Below, piece after piece: positions 63,633-64,000 of a stretch of 64,000 bases of DNA. This stretch comes from Nitrobacter sp963807355 (GTDB taxonomy: Bacteria; Pseudomonadota; Alphaproteobacteria; Rhizobiales; Xanthobacteraceae), in NCBI GenBank assembly GCA_963807355.1, contig CAWEBX010000012.1:112840-176839 (forward strand), written 5' to 3'. The position numbers and the translations under genes were made by a program. Position 1 is the first letter of the stretch. The number at the start of each line of letters is the position of its first letter. Below the pieces are notes generated by a model, which made no database searches, was not told the DNA's origin, and saw nothing but the letters and a program-made list of their open reading frames with translations.

Positions 63633-64000
63633 TTACGATGACTGTGCGATAGGCTGTCGCGCACTCCGTTGCGACGGGCTGTCGCTCACTCCGTAATGTG
63701 TGTAATGGCTCTCGCTGTAATAGTCGCTCCGCGAACCGTTATAGCTGGCCATTTCTTTGATGTCGGTTTTGTTTAAGACGGTGCCGATGACCTTATCATA
63801 AACGTTTGGCGCAGTATGGAGTGCATGTTTTACGACGTCGATCTTGGTTTGGCCCCACTCCACGACATGGATGAAACAGTCGACGACCGCCGAACTTGCT
63901 CGGGCGTCGACGATGGGGGCCAGCGGCGGGAGGTCGATGATTACGTAATCATAGGTCGCGCACAATTTCTCGACCAGGAGGTGCATTGGGTCGGCGCTAA
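63633..64000 (-). CDS. C-terminus of an exopolysaccharide BY-kinase (Wzc/ExoP type), partial
   Basis: 122 residues, continuing past the right edge. It contains the Walker-B-like VIIDLPPLAPIVDARA and GTVLNKTDI of the bacterial tyrosine kinase ATPase and ends with a Tyr cluster (YNGSRSDYYSESHYTHYG), the autophosphorylation tail that controls polymer length. The frame is intact here. It is followed by a terminator and the decayed wza-type gene. The membrane domain lies outside the window. Confidence 0.85.
   Translation of the reverse strand, partial: SADPMHLLVEKLCATYDYVIIDLPPLAPIVDARASSAVVDCFIHVVEWGQTKIDVVKHALHTAPNVYDKVIGTVLNKTDIKEMASYNGSRSDYYSESHYTHYGVSDSPSQRSARQPIAQSS

Overview
The window looks like a chromosome segment of an alphaproteobacterium of the Nitrobacteraceae/Bradyrhizobiaceae (Nitrobacter, Bradyrhizobium, Rhodopseudomonas group; Nitrobacter-like is my best guess). 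The evidence is high G+C coding DNA, the gene order of the division and cell-wall (dcw) cluster, FtsZ with an alphaproteobacterial tail, and repeat families (the 'agcgttttcgagcgaag' hairpin repeat and the 'MPGLVPGI' palindromic element) that I associate with this family. The genus is inference.

Layout. 1-7.5 kb: envelope polysaccharide and LPS-core genes, mostly on the minus strand: partial manC, a UDP-glucuronate 4-epimerase-like gene, a flippase-like membrane protein (plus), a decayed capD-type gene, hldE and hldD. 7.8-14.3 kb: a waaF-like heptosyltransferase II broken by two in-frame stops, gmhA, gmhB, waaC (minus), galE and an MsbA-type ABC exporter. 14.3-21.3 kb: a FAH-family hydrolase, ligA, recN, bamD and lpxC. 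21.6-41.5 kb: the dcw cluster read entirely on the minus strand: rsmH, ftsL, ftsI, murE, murF, mraY, murD, ftsW, murG, murC, an unrecognised 87-residue gene, murB, ddl, ftsQ, ftsA, ftsZ. Many junctions are 4-nt start/stop overlaps. 42-50 kb: an amidase, small stress-type proteins, an SbmA/BacA-type ABC transporter and an orphan cytochrome-oxidase subunit IV-like microprotein. 50-58 kb: an accessory zone of short genes, hairpin terminators and pseudogenes (L,D-transpeptidase, cold-shock fragment, SRAP peptidase, thermonuclease-like). 58-61 kb: an arylsulfatase and a HAD phosphatase. 62-64 kb: a decayed wza-type export lipoprotein and the C-terminus of a BY-kinase.

How they work together. hldE, gmhA, gmhB and hldD make ADP-heptose, and waaC/waaF add it to the LPS core. 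lpxC commits UDP-GlcNAc to lipid A, the MsbA-type protein may flip it, and BamD helps insert outer-membrane proteins. The dcw genes make peptidoglycan precursor and the divisome. The manC/epimerase/capD genes and the wza/BY-kinase genes belong to surface polysaccharide synthesis and export.

A caution runs through the window. Single-base frame changes occur in genes that should be essential (ftsZ, ligA, ftsQ), roughly one per 7-10 kb of conserved genes, so some are probably sequence errors. The capD-like and wza-like genes carry about five each in 1.2-2 kb, well above that background, and waaF has two substitution-type stops. Those look like real loss of surface-polysaccharide functions, although this needs read-level confirmation.
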